The notes below the pieces were generated by a model, which had not been told where the DNA came from, made no database searches, and saw nothing but the letters and a program-made list of their open reading frames with translations. 64,000 nt of DNA from Gordionus sp. m RMFG-2023 (taxonomy: Eukaryota > Nematomorpha > Gordioida > Chordodea > Parachordodidae). Location of the stretch: assembly GCF_954871325.1 (NCBI RefSeq), contig NC_088775.1, positions 55,591,561-55,655,560 of the forward strand. Direction: 5' to 3'. Positions 44,730 through 57,062 of this stretch are shown here, one piece after another (within the stretch, counting starts at the first letter, position 1; every line of letters starts with the position of its first letter). The position numbers and the translations under genes were made by a program.

Positions 44730-45639
44730 ATAAAACATTTATTTGAATTTAACCATATTTGACCAGTCAAATATCTTTCAATTAACCGAATAGTATTTGA
44801 TTAGTCAAATACCCAACCCTGATTTTTTCTATACTAACCTGCATAATTTTTCTATTTTCTTACCCTATTAAAAATAAAATTTATCACTTCACCTTGTATG
44901 TTATCAACTATTACATTTTTTATAGCATTCTCATCTTCAATATGTCAAATAATTTTTTTAGAGATCAAACTAAAACTTTGGACTGACTCACTTTAGTCGA
45001 TAACTTTTTTAAAATTTTGATAGCATTTTGCATATAAGAGATATTATTAGCCTGCATTAAATTCAAAATTAAACTTTCTTTAACTAATATCAGAGTTGTT
45101 AAAGGATCTACAATCCTAGATTCGATATTTATTTTAAATTGATCTTCTTTAAAAATCAGTGAGTGAGAGATCATTTTGTTAATGAACGATTCTTTAAAAA
45201 ATTTATTTTATACTTTTTCATAAAATGTATAAACGAAATAAAAAAATTCTCTTTCCATCATATTTTAGCATCCACCATAATTTATATTAATTTGCCACTC
45301 ATTTTTCGTTAAATCTTAATCAAGACAACATTTATTCACGACATGAGTTATTTCACAAGTTTTTTAAATATTGATTGATAAAATAAATAATTTTTAGATT
45401 TATATCTTATGAAGTTGAAAATGCAGATCTAGAAGAAATAACAATTGTTAAAGTGGGGATAGAGAAAATCATAACAATGTAAATTAAAACCTTTATTTTT
45501 CAGCTTCATAAGTAATTTGCCTTAGAAACGAAACTGTTAAAAAAATTAATTTTTTTTAGTAATACCAAAAATTTTGCACATTTTCTGATCATCATTTTTT
45601 TTAAAAACAACTAATTCTTCTTCTTCTCCGTTTTATGGC
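44730..45639. other. Intron, no assignable gene
   Basis: AT-rich with an ATTTGACTAGTCAAAT-like palindromic cluster at 44755-44810 ('atttgaccagtcaaat', 'tttgattagtcaaat'), possibly a decayed transposon end. The 69-codon minus frame at 44965-45174 is not recognised. Confidence 0.4.
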
Positions 45640-47290
45640 GATTTCCAGGTTTACCCGGGTAGATTAGTTTTCCCTCTGATTTTTCTTTTCCATTTTTGAC
45701 GGTCCTGAGCATCAATATTTGTAAGATTCATGCTTCTCATATCCGCCGCTATTACATTTGTCCACATCTTGGGTCTTCCTCTAGGTCTTGATCCTCCTAC
45801 ATCCATCATTGTGCAACTCTTTACCCAGTCATCTTTTATCATACGTTCCACATGCCCAAACCATCTTAGTCTATTTCGTCGCATTACCATTCCAATCATT
45901 TCTATACCCAATCTTGCTCGCAATTCCTTGCTAGTTTTTCTCTCTCTCAGAGATACACACATCTATTTAATCATCCTTATCTCTGTTCTTTCTAATTTGG
46001 CTTCGTGAGTCGCCTTCATTGCCCATGTTTCGCCGCCATAAACTAAACAACTTCTCACACAGCTTACGTAAACTTTCCCCTTTAACTTCAGAGAGACTTT
46101 TTTATTTGTAAGATAGACGACATCTCTCTGAACTTCTTCCAAGCTTGTCTGGTACCTAAATAACATAACTTATCCACTTTTTCTAGGGTTAAACCATTGC
46201 CAATATCCAGATCATTCTAGGTTATCATTATTATGTATCCCTTTAATGCATGTTCTAATCAAACTTCTTTTTTTCCCGCTACATCTATTATGTACCCATT
46301 TCTGGCATCTGGTGCATTGGATAGAATTTCTAGCAACTCCTTTCCCACATACACCACAAGGCCACTTACAGTATTCCTCCATCTTTAGATTTTCCCCACC
46401 AATCATCATCTTTGTCTTTGATGCATACATTTTCAGACCCTTTGCTTCCATAGTCATCTTATCCCCCATTTCTTCCTCACTGTTTGCCATTAATATCAGG
46501 TCATCTGCATATAATAGCTCCCAGGGAAGCCCTTCAAAAGGATCACCTTTCCCCTTGTATACTGGGATAATTATACTTCTTCGCCAGTTCTCGGGAATAG
46601 TTCCTTCTGTAACAATTTGATTGGCTAAATTCATTAACCATTCAATCCGTAAATCATCAGAACCTTTAAACATCTCTGATACCACCATCGTTAAACCCGA
46701 TGCCTTCCCTTTTTTTATCTTTTTCACCTCTCTTTATCTCGTCCTTGCCAAATTTACACCCTGGACCTTCTACCTTTGCACAACTAACATTATTATCCCA
46801 TTCATTTTCTTCATTCAAAAGTCCTTTCATTTAAATATTCCAGGTGTTCTTAATACCACTACTATCAATCACATTTTTCCTTCCATTTTTCAAACACTTT
46901 ACACCTATCACATCCTGCCTCTTTTTTGACATCTGCTTTGCCATTCGAACCATATTTCCAATTCTATCAGCGCATTCCATTTCTTTAGCAAACTCGTGTC
47001 TTTTTTCTTCTTGAGCCTTCGCTATTAATTTCTTAGCATTTCTTTTAGTCATCTTGTAAATATCGTTATCACTATTTTCTTTGCTATTATACCATACTTT
47101 GAAACACCTCCGTTTCTCATCCACAGCCTTCGCTACCCCCGGGTTCCACCATCAAGTCTCCTTATGTCTAGGCGGCCCTTTTGTCCATCCACATACCTCC
47201 TCAGTTGTCATCACTTAAGCTTTCTTCATGGCTTCCCACTTGTCATTTACCCCAGATGCTTGTGCCACCTCCCCCTCCCTAATCGCCAAT
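45640..47290 (-). pseudogene. Second LINE family: endonuclease-RT relic with an internal deletion
   Basis: Minus-strand pieces: WWNPGVAKAVDEKRRCFKVW (about 47150), KRNAKKLIAKAQEE, then KGKASGLTMVVSEMF, IPENWRRSIIIPVYKGKGDP directly joined to GLPWELLYADDLILMA. Then KTKMMIGG, a Cys/His finger (WPCGVCGKGV, IQCTRCQKWVHNRCSG), SCLVYGGETWAM, and RLRWFGHVERM to the end near 45650. Compared with the intact LINE here, about 150 residues between GDP and YADD are missing, removing the first catalytic Asp. Stops and frame changes separate the other pieces. The endonuclease domain is absent. Confidence 0.85.
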
Positions 47291-47299
47291 GTCATATTA

Positions 47300-48240
47300 A
47301 TTCATATCAAAAATTCAAGATGAATTTAAAATATTTTTTAAACATAAACTTAAACCCATTTCATTGGTTACTCGCCCAGTTACCTTCTAATTTCGGCGGT
47401 TTAGTTGCCACTAATATTTTATCCTTACATCAATTATCCAGATTAACAAACAATTTTATGATTTCAGGCCCATCTTTTATTAGATGACGCAATTAACAAA
47501 TGGAAGACTAATGTCCCTTTAACAATCATATACCACATCGATCATCACGCACAAATAATTTTTCACACCTATAATTTCGAAATAAATTCACCTTTAGATT
47601 GCATTCAACATCTTCAATCAACTGATAGACTTGGCGGCCACCAATGCCTTGAATCACTCCCTAGTCGTAACTTTGGTAATCTCTTATCAGGCGAACAACT
47701 GAGAGTAGCCATTGGTTATGTCTAGATTGTGGCATCATGCTTGTATTAAATGCAAATCACCCGTCGATTTAAAGGTTAGGCACGACCTTATTGTATATTT
47801 AGTCAAGGGCGACACCAACGCCATACAGCAATAAACCATGTAAGAAATTGAGCTTTAACAGCTGCCCACATTCTAAACCATCGTGAACCCACAAATTTAT
47901 CACGGTTTAAGACCTATTGGCAAGACAACCATACCTTAGACCTCATGTAAATCACTAATATGGTACTACACATGTGTCTCTTTGTTCCCTATAAATACCA
48001 TCCCACTAATACAGGCAGAACTAAAAAGATTAACAAATACAAAAATTTTACTAACTTCATATTCACTCCTATAGTTACTTTTACAAATGATCATTTTTCG
48101 CCATTAACATATATAAAAAATCTAGGCAATATAATATTGCTTTTTACAAACGAAGCCAGAGAATTGCGCTAAAAATCGAAATTGAAATTTTTAGACATAA
48201 TTATGGTTCCTTTTTGAACTCAATTATAAAATTGTATTTT
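47300..48240 (+). pseudogene. C-terminal part of a YLDD-type retroelement, with possible restriction-like endonuclease
   Basis: Plus-strand pieces in order: HWLLAQLPSNFGGL (about 47360, matching WLQATLPRKSGGI at 61150), LLDDAINKWKTN, LQSTDRLGGHQCL, LSGEQLRVAIGYV, ACIKCKSPVDLKVRHDLI (about 47740), ILNHREPTNLSR, then KINKYKNFTNFIFTPIVTF and TYIKNLGNIILL. I recall this C-terminal layout (CxCG..VD..G.H.L, EPxGLSR.DGKRPDG, WDVT, KY..L...F.PI) from a widespread family whose RPDG...WDVT motif looks like a PD-(D/E)xK nuclease. The PDG motif is not preserved here. Several stops. Confidence 0.55.
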
Positions 48241-48789
48241 TAATTATGTAGTTTTTTTTTAATTTTAATTTTTATAGTATTTATTGTAAATTGTAATCGT
48301 TTTAAATCAAAATAATAGTAAAAAAAATTTAAAGACGTGGGCATTTAAATAACATTAATTTAGAAAATTATTAAAGGCTAATTTAGAAAATTATAAACAA
48401 ATATATTATTATTTCAAGTTGTGTTATAAAATGATAAAATCGTAGTTGTTATACAATTATATCATAGTTTCATTGGTGTAGACAGGGGGGGGGGGGTTAG
48501 AATTGAAACCTCCCTTCTTTCATTGAAAATATGATTAGGTAAAATTTTGCTTTTTCATAAAACGTATATATTGAATATAGAATAAAATTTGCTTTCATTT
48601 CTTTTAAATTTTTTTATTTCTATAGAATCTTCTCAAAAATTTTTTCTTTTATTTATACAAGTGTATGGAAAAATTTTATTTTATAATCAAATTTTCACAT
48701 AAAATTGAAAAATGGGACGTTTCCCAAAAACGCTATAATTCTTATGGTTGTAATAAAATCAATCTGACAAGTCGTGACCCTTTATGATT
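48241..48789. other. Intron, no gene seen
   Basis: AT-rich, with a run of 12 G at 48486-48497. Nothing supports a gene. Confidence 0.5.
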
Positions 48790-49210
48790 TTCGACCTTTC
48801 AGCTAATATAATTGGGTCAATGTTTAGGTTAGAGGAAATCATTTTTCGGAAATTAAATCTTATTTTATTTACAAATAAAATATCATGCAATCAACCTAAT
48901 ATATTGCTAATTAATCTCATTTATGATATTATATTTCAAATCATTAAAACTAGGAGGCTAAAATTTCGGATTCGATGTCTGCTAATAAAATTTTCATATT
49001 ATCAAAGTTTAGAAAAAAGTCGGGTTGTAAAGTTATCGATTTATATAAAATTATCCTTATTTTTTTAATGAGATTATGAATTCCTATCTCTTTCCTAATA
49101 CTGTCAACTGTTATCAAATTATAGAGACCATGCTTCAAACAATAATGCTTATAATCCTCCAATCTCATACATCTTTTAACATTGACCCTGCATCAGTGGC
49201 CATTATATTT
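48790..49210 (-). pseudogene. hAT transposase relic fragment
   Basis: The minus strand reads ATDAGSMLKDV near 49180, then HYCLKHGLYNLITVDSIRKE and LIKKIRIILYKS (49130-49010). TDAGSN.. followed by C..H.LHNLI and I.K.R.I is the pattern around the second catalytic Asp in some hAT transposases. One frameshift near 49170. No termini assigned. Confidence 0.5.
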
Positions 49211-49719
49211 TGTTTTTTATAAAAAACTCATCTTCACTCCTATCGATCTCAAATAATATCTTTTCACCAATATGTTTTTGCATCACATTTTTAATTGTAA
49301 GGGTAAAAATTAAAATCATCTATTTGATGGATTAAACTCGATATAAATCAAAGATAAAATTTATATTCAAATGTAGAAAATAAGTTCAATGTATAAACTA
49401 TGGCATTTTAGAAATTTTTCACCCCACGCATCACCATATTAAAAATTGAAGGTGAGCCTGTCAATGCTGCTCAACTCATTTTGTAGAGCGGGATAAAAAT
49501 TGCCGGCGGCTCACAGGCTTATTCAATACCTATACCAATTCGTTAGCGGCCAATACCTCCACTCCAATTCTGATTAAAAAATTATTTTAATATTTATTGA
49601 AGAAAAAATTGGACCTAATTATTGTGATAGCAATGTTTTGTTTATATTTATAAAAGGCATAGATATCTATTTTTTTTCTTAGGATTTCGAAACCGTTTTG
49701 AAAAGATTCAAAGGAGCTA

Positions 49720-49826
49720 GGTAATGTAGCTAGACAAAGTGGTTATCACCCATCAGCTAGGAATATTTTTGGCATTTTAATGACTCAGCCCTTAGAAGAT
49801 GGTTATGTATATTATAAGAAGGGGTA
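49720..49826 (+). other. Unidentified conserved-looking peptide remnant
   Basis: One frame reads GNVARQSGYHPSARNIF then GILMTQPLEDGYVYYKKG and a stop. The composition is protein-like rather than AT-rich random, and it stands out from its surroundings. I do not recognise the family with confidence. It could be a transposase segment. Confidence 0.35.
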
Positions 49827-49829
49827 AGG

Positions 49830-50383
49830 GATTCAATCTAAGAAACAATTATAAATTTTGCATATTTATTCACATATTGCCATCTTAAATAAAAGTATAT
49901 TTAACCCCCATAATCTAATCAATGTTGATATAAAGTGGCATTTTATTTAATTTGTATACAGCTTTTATTCTGTTTAAATATAAATATTAAATTTCAAATA
50001 CAATCCAATTTAAAAACTATTTGCATAATTGATGTCGGAAAAAGTTGAAATAATTGTTTATATATAAAAAAATATATATTCTAATTGACATTTCTGTGAA
50101 ACAAAAGATATTTGTATTTTTAATATTTATTTTTCTGGTCGGAAACATCTTACAAGCCCGACCGTCCGGAAAATTTTATTTCAATGTTTGAACACAACCC
50201 GAGGCTCGGGTCGAGTATTTATACAAATTTTTATAAACAGATACAGGTTCCTTATTTATAAATTTGAAAAATATTAATATTTTTTATTATCTTATCTCTA
50301 GTATATTTATTTCTTACGTTATTTTTTTAAATTGTTTTTTTTTTTTAAATTTCTTCTTTATAACTTTTATGGTATTATATAAA
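49830..50383. other. Intron before LINE copy 2
   Basis: AT-rich. A short GC-richer block near 50130-50215 ('ggaaacatcttacaagcccg', 'cccgaggctcgggtcgag') resembles transposon terminus sequence, but no partner was found. Confidence 0.4.
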
Positions 50384-53300
50384 TATGATGAATTTCGGAG
50401 CTTAGAAATGACACCCCGGTCACCGACAGGCCTGGACAGCCGGGTGCTAAGGATACCTGTCCAATAAACAAAATGAAGGACACAAATGAAAATATGAATA
50501 TGAAAGCTAGGGCGTTCCCTCCATGCGACGCGCAGGGTGTAGACCTCAATCCTGTGAAAAATAAAGTAAAGGTCAAAGCAAAGAAGACAAGACTGGCAAG
50601 TTTGAATATTGGGACGCTTAAAGGTAAGACGAGAGAATTGGCATCAATATTGAACAAGAGAAAAGTTGATATAGCGTGCATACAAGAGACGAAATGGAAA
50701 GGACAGAAAACTTTGATGATTGGAGATGGGTATAAATTGTACTATAATGGACTTGTTAGCAATAGGAACGGTGTCGGCATCATCCTCAGCCAAGACCTAA
50801 CCTCTTCAGTAGTAGAAGTCAACAGGATCTCTGATAGACTAATGAAGATAAAACTCTGCATTGGTCAATCAATACTACACATCCTATCAGTATATGCTCC
50901 TCAAACGGGTTGCAAGGAAGAAGAGAAAGACGACTTTAGAGCTATCCTTGATGAAGCTGTAATGGAAATCCCTAAGGATGACCTAGTCATAATTGGTGGT
51001 GACTTAAATGCGCATGTGGGGAAAGCAAGAGATAGCTACAAAAGGCATCATGGTGGTTTTGGATACGGAGAAAGAAATGATGAAGGAGAGCACGTACTGA
51101 AATTTGTGCAAGCCTTCGACCTTGCCTTAACCAACACCTACTATAGGAAAAAAGACAGTCATTTAATAACATATGAAAGTGGTACTAGGAAAACACAGAT
51201 AGATTACATGCTAATCTCTCGCAGAAGATTAAAAGATGTAATAGACTGCAAAGTCATCCCAGGAGAAGATATCGCCGCACAACACAAGCTACTAATCATC
51301 GATTTACAAATCTCAAATAAATCCACTCAAAATAAGATAAAACTGGAACCATGCATCAAATGGGGCAAATTAAAAACAATGACAGATGCCTTTGCAATCA
51401 ATGCAAACATTGAAACAATAAATTGCTCACAAGTCAGTGAAAAAATCTGGACAGACCTTTCATCCAGATTAATAGACACTGCAAAATCGACGCTAGGCTT
51501 GACAAGAGGAGGCAACAAATCACACAAAGAACTATGGTGGTGGAATCAAGAGGTACAAACCACTATACAGGAGAAAAAAGCCCTTTATAAAATATGGTAC
51601 AAATCCAAAAATGCAGATGACAAGTCAAGATACAAAAAATCCAAGAGATTAGCTACAAAGGCGGTGGCTAGGGCCAAATCTATGGCATACGATGACATGT
51701 ACGAAGATCTACATACCAAAGAAGGGCAAAATAAAATATACAGATTAGCCAAACAGCGAGAAAAGAACTCTAGGGATATAAACGGAGCTCCGAAAGTAAT
51801 CAAAAATAAAGATGGGAAATTGATAATAAAGGAAAAAGAAATAATGAATAGATAGAAAGAATATTTTCAGGAGCTTCTCAACTTTAATTCCCACATATTG
51901 CATCTCGATGAACACTCGCCTTGTCAAAACCTTGTACAACCTATAACAGAACAAGAAATAATCACATGCCTCAAGCATATGAAAAACAACAAAGCTAGGG
52001 GTCCAGACGATATTCCAATAGAAAGCATTAAAGCACTAGGAGATGATGGAATACATCTCCTCACAAATCTGTACAATAAAATACTTGGAAATGAAGAGGT
52101 TCCCCAAAAATGGAGGCAGAGCTATCTAGTTCCTATCTTCAAAAATAAAGGGGATCCACACAATTGTCAAAATTACAGGGGCATAAAACTAATGTCACAC
52201 TGTCTAAAACTATACGAAAAAATAATAGAAAAAAGATTAAGAGATATAATCGAAATAGGAGAGACACAGTTTGGCTTTATGCCTGGAAGATCAACAACCG
52301 ATGCTATCCATGCAATTAGGAAAATGAGTGAAAAATACAGGGAAAAGAACAAAAAGCTTAACATGGTCTTTCTCGATCTAGAAAAGGCCTTCGATGGAAT
52401 CCCAAGAATACTTATCTGGTGGGCGCTACGCCACAAAAAAGTTCCCGAAAAATATATAAGAATAATACAGGATATGTATATGGGACTTACAACAATGGTC
52501 CGTAGCACAGCAGGTACTTCAGCTCGCTTCACAATAGTCGAAGGAGTTCATCAAGGGTCGGCTCTCAGCCCACTTCTCTTCATTACAGTAATAGATGTAT
52601 TAGCACAGTCTATACCTCAAACAGTCCCCTGGAATATGATATTTGCAGATGATATTGTGATACTTGCCGAATCCAAGGATGAAATGAGAGAAAGGTTAGT
52701 GAATTGGATAAATATCCTAGAAACGCACGGATTAAAAGTAAATAGAGAAAAGACGGAGTATATGGTGATAGGAGGAGATGAAACGGAGAGTATTGATATA
52801 AATGATTGGCAGATATCCGCAATTGAAAGCTGCAAATATTTGGGCTCCACTATACAAACAAACGGCACAATAGAAAAAGAGATAAAGAATAAGATTAATC
52901 AAGGGTGGTTAAAGTGGAGATCTTTATCTGGAGTGCTATTTGACAAAAGAATCCCACACAAATTAAAGGGAAAAATCTACAGTTCCATAGTACAACCAAC
53001 TATTCTATATAGTTCGGAAACATGGCCAACCAAAGAATCAGACGAGAGAAGTCTACAAACTATGGAGATGAGAATGCTGAGGATGATTGCTGGGGTAACA
53101 AGAAAGGATAAGGTGCGCAGTACAAGAATACTAAATAGTTTAAAGGTAGTGCCCATTAAGACTAAGTTAATGGTAAACAGACTTAGGTGGTATGGGCACA
53201 CAATGAGAAGGCCTATGAACTACATAGGAAATAAAGTTGAAAGTTTGGAAGTGATGGGCAAACGTAAAAGAGGAAGGCCAAAACTTCAATGGGGCCATAA

Positions 53301-53431
53301 AGTTAGAGCCAATATAAAGAAGTATAAAATAGATAAAAGAGATTGTATGAATAACATAAAGTGGAGAGAGATGTTGAAGGAGCTTACCACCAGAAAAGGT
53401 GAAAGCTAAAGAGAAAAAAAAAATATAAATA
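50384..53431 (+). mobile_element. RTE-like LINE, copy 2 (5'-truncated, nearly intact)
   Basis: About 3.05 kb in the same orientation as the importin gene. It starts where copy 1 has 'tatgatgaatttcggagc', so about 140 bp of 5' sequence including the tRNA-like region is missing. The A-rich 3' tail follows 'gaaagctaaagag'. A short candidate target duplication 'atataaata' lies at 50377-50385 and 53423-53431 and partly overlaps the element start. It forms an inverted pair with copy 1, 7.2 kb apart and almost identical over 3 kb. Both therefore look recent. Confidence 0.9.
50473..53409 (+). pseudogene. LINE endonuclease-reverse transcriptase, copy 2 (single nonsense change)
   Basis: A 978-codon frame interrupted only by TAG at 51853-51855, where copy 1 has a Trp codon (NRWKEYF). 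The APE endonuclease occupies about residues 40-285, with Glu72 in QETKWKG and later GGDLNAHVG and KTQIDYML. The RT runs from about 475, with the first catalytic Asp in LDLEKAFD at about 635 and FADD at about 724-727. The C-terminal RLRWYGHTMRRP segment follows. The lesion differs from that of copy 1, so both descend from an active source. An upstream ATG was not chosen because homology to copy 1 coding sequence begins at this Met. Confidence 0.95.
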
Positions 53432-54169
53432 TTTTTTAACACTATTTTGCAATATATTAATGTAATATATATGGTGAATTCCATATCAAATCAATCAAGG
53501 TTACCCGACCCCTTTCAATTTTTCTTAAATTTTGCATACTGGTAGTATATTATAACTAAGAAAAAAATGAAATTTTACCTCCCAACAAGGTTTACCCGCT
53601 AAGATAAGGGCGTTTAAATCGAGGAAAAATGGTACATTTTTGACAAAATGCACCTCATTTATTTTCAAATATCTCGAGAAATAATTATGTTAGAAAAATA
53701 ATTTAAATTTTATTTTGTAGCTTAATAAAAGTTCTTTAAAATACATAAAAATAATTATAATAGAAATATTATTAATATCGATGACCGGATGTATAAAACC
53801 GGAAATGGCCATAAAAAAAGGTATTTTTTTTTTCAAAATTCTTTTCCTGTAGATAGATATTACACATATGGCTTAAATTGATCAAATTTAACATAATATT
53901 CATTTAATGAATACTTATGAGATGTTTATTTAAAAATTATGTCTAAATTATAGGTCCTTACTTTTTTTTATCTTTAAGAAAACTTTTAGGAAGTGGCTGG
54001 GATATTTATTTAATACTCAAGTTATATTGTAACTAGAAATTACTTGACAAAATAATTCTAAACATATTTATAACTTTATTTGTCTGAAATGCATAATTAC
54101 ATATAATTAATAATTCATAATTATATTTATAATATATTAAATCATCAAAGAATTTGAATAAATTTTGAC

Positions 54170-55960
54170 TTTTATTTTGTTTTCGTCTAGAGGAATAAAA
54201 GCATGGTACTTTTGTGTTCCCGAAATTCTTTTTGCTCTAAAAAACCTGTTTTCTAGATGATTTTTTGATATATTCATTATTGCTTACAAATATATAATTT
54301 ACTCCATGTATATTATTTTTTGCAAAGTTAAATAAATCCATTGTTTATCAAAATATGATTTTGGTATGGGCGCTGTAAGCTAGTTCGAGCTGCTAGCCGT
54401 TTTGTAACACCCCCTAAACTGTCACAAGGGATTTTGCCATGAGATGTGGCAAAAAAATGTCATTCAGCCTTTATACCAAAATCATTTTCATGATTATAGA
54501 GATTTATGAAGTTCTTTTTATTTTTATATTGGGTTACGGCCCCATCAGAAAAATAATAAATTTTGGTCAATCTATCAAATCTTTCTTTGCATTGTGCTTT
54601 AAGCAAACGTATATAATCACAAGACTTATATGTTTTAATGTGTTGTCTTCACGGTAATAAATAATAAATGGGTGAAGAGTGGACTGATTATTTGTCCAAT
54701 GGAACTATTGTGCATGGTCTTGCACTATAAATGCGTAGTTTTCAGAAAAGTCGGCAATGACTAGGAATTCGCCAACATTATTAGATTTTAAAAAGTTTTG
54801 AAATACTGATTGTTGGAGGGATCATATTGTTTAATTTTACAATTAAATAATCTACAAATTCGTCTGCTGATTTTGTCAGCGTTTCGAGGATATTCCTATC
54901 AACGGCTAACCATTGTTTGAAAGTTATATAATCGATCGAATTCTCGTCAAATAACATAATCAGTCTTTCTTTTATTTTCGAAGATCTGGGGCAAAATTTA
55001 CATTTATTTAGATAACATCCAGGCTGGGCTGGGTTGCAAAGACTTTGTGCAATGCAATGTTTATAATCGCTGATTGGAGGATAATTATAATGATCAATAT
55101 CGTTTGTTAACTGTTTTAATTTTCCACCTATTAAAATAAGTTTAAAATTTTGATGTAATGTGCAGATACACATGGTATGTGTACATGGACATCCTGCTAA
55201 AACACAGTTTTTAGGTCGTAAGAAAGCAAATCTACTCAGACCTAGCTGTATATCGTTATGAGTCTTTTTAAAGTGAATGAAAAGTTCTTTAATATTACAT
55301 AAAATTAGTCTTTTCTGGACTTGATCCTTTTCCCCATTTACTTTCATTGATATAAAATTATTTTTGCCTGGCATAAGCCGACTATTTTCTTCAGAATTAT
55401 AAAAAATTTTTAATTTCTCCATAATATCTTCTGAAATAATACGACTTGGCTTAATAATATTGGGATTCTAGAGAATAGCCTTTTCCCTAACTAATTGCTT
55501 GGCTGTTCTGGCCATAAAATTTGTTGTGGGAAATTCTTCTTCAATTTTTTTAACAGTCCATGATTTTGGTAAAATTGTTAAAATTAATTTCGCTGCGAGA
55601 AGTTGTTATTAAAAATTTTTCTTTCAATTGATTTATGATTTCAGATTCATATTTTTTAACTTGATCTGACTCTGAATTTATACTAAAAATATCCTTTTTA
55701 ATCTTTTTCTGAATTTTAATAAATTTTTTTGTAGAATATTTTTTTTCACTAATTCGCTTTTTTTTAATAGGAGTCTCATCTAAAAACGGTAATGTCTCAT
55801 TTAAAACTTCTATAGAAACATCTCTATCAATGTATTGTTCGGGAATTGTGGAAATAGATGGTAATGGTAAGTCATGTTCCGTGGATATATTTTTTAATTT
55901 TTTTCGGCATCCACTGCAAATTTTATCTTTTAGTGTTAACGACTTGTTTTTTATAGTTGA
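54170..55960 (-). pseudogene. Transposase of the TTAA-flanked element (DFSENY / YFSDGA type)
   Basis: Order on the minus strand: a CSGC motif (55910); a Lys-rich linker; KSWTVKKIEEEFPTTNFMAR; SRLMPGKNNFISMKVNG; RLILCNIKELF; FLRPKNCVLAGCPCTHTMC then ICTLHQNFKL; DYKHCIAQSL; KCKFCP; ITFKQWLAVDR; EFLVIADFSENYAFIVQ (54760); FHWTNNQSTLHPFI; IYYFSDGAVTQYKNKKNFIN (about 54560); HFFATSHGKIPCDSLGGVTK; then RLAARTSLQRPYQN. DFSENY and FSDGA are plausible catalytic Asp positions of a DDE/DDD enzyme. The longest open piece is 54781-55422. A few stops and about two frame changes are present. The family is common in invertebrate genomes; I cannot name the superfamily with certainty. Confidence 0.75.
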
Positions 55961-56064
55961 AAGGATTGGAGCAGTACAAAATTAATTGTGTTCATTAAGT
56001 TAAATAATTGTGAAATTAATAAAATATTTGTTATTTGAAATTGGATCGATAATTTTTATTTTTT

Positions 56065-56280
56065 TAAGAATTATTATTATCGATTCTGAGAATTTAGTTT
56101 CCTCCAATAATATAATATGAATTTATTATTTTTTTCGTTTAATAATATTATCGATTTTGAGAATTAGTTTCTTTTCCCCAATAATATAATATGATTTTAT
56201 TATCGATTCTGAGAATTTAGTTTCTTTTTCCCAATAATATAATATAATTTTATTATCGATTCGGAGAATTTATGTTTCTT
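56065..56280. repeat. ~65-bp tandem repeat, about 3.5 copies
   Basis: Units contain 'ttattatcgattctgagaat', 'tttagtttcttttcccc' and 'aataatataatatgatt'. Copies begin near 56080, 56150, 56200 and 56255. They lie between the transposase and the right inverted arm of the TTAA element. Confidence 0.75.
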
Positions 56281-57062
56281 TAATATAAAAGAAAATTATG
56301 ATTATGATTTTAAAGAAGTAAAAAGAGCTAACACATTAGGGGTTACGAAAACTACAATTGAAATGAATTTATTTCAGACAAATAAAGTTATAAATATGTT
56401 TAGAGTTATTTTGTCAAGTAATTTCTAGTTACAATATTACTTGAGTATTAAATAAATATCCCAGCCACTTCCTAAAAGTTTTCTTAAAGATAAAAAAAAG
56501 TAAGGGCCTATCATTTAGACATAATTTTTAAATAAACATTTCATAAGTATTCATTAAATGAAGATAATATGTTAAATTTGATCAATTTAAGCCATATAAA
56601 GGGTTATAACTCCTAGACCCATTTTCATCTCAATCTAGGATTTGGCACAAAAGCAGTGTAATATCTATCTACAGGAAAAAAAATTGAAAAACTACCTTTT
56701 TTTATGGCCATTTCCGGTTTTATACATTCGGTCATCGATATTAATAATATTTCTATTATAATTATTTTTATGTCATTTTAAAGAACTTTTATTAAGCTAC
56801 AAAATAAAATTTAAATTATTTTTCTAACATAATTATTTCTCGAGATATTTGAAAATAGTACCATTTTTCCGCGCTTTAAACTGCCATATCTTAGCGTGTA
56901 AACATTGTTGGAAGGTAAAATTTCATTTTTTTTTAGTTATAGTATATACTACCAGTATACAAAATTTAAGAAAAATTGAAGAGGGTCGGGTTGAAAATCG
57001 ACTTTTTTTTGTTGATTTGATATGGAATTCACCATATACTATATTACAATACATTAATAAAA

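Larger units (their letters stand above)
53461..57053 (-). mobile_element. DNA transposon with ~0.65-kb inverted arms and TTAA flanks
   Basis: Inverted arms occupy 53461-54095 and 56366-57053. The outer part reads 'tatggtgaattccatatcaa' and the inner part 'tattactt...gtaactagaaattact'. The element is flanked by TTAA at 53457-53460 and 57054-57057, the expected 4-bp duplication of TTAA-targeting superfamilies (piggyBac, Kolobok, some Sola). The interior carries a transposase on the minus strand. It lies 30 bp downstream of LINE copy 2. A solo end of the same family is inside the hAT element at 15218-15372. Confidence 0.85.
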
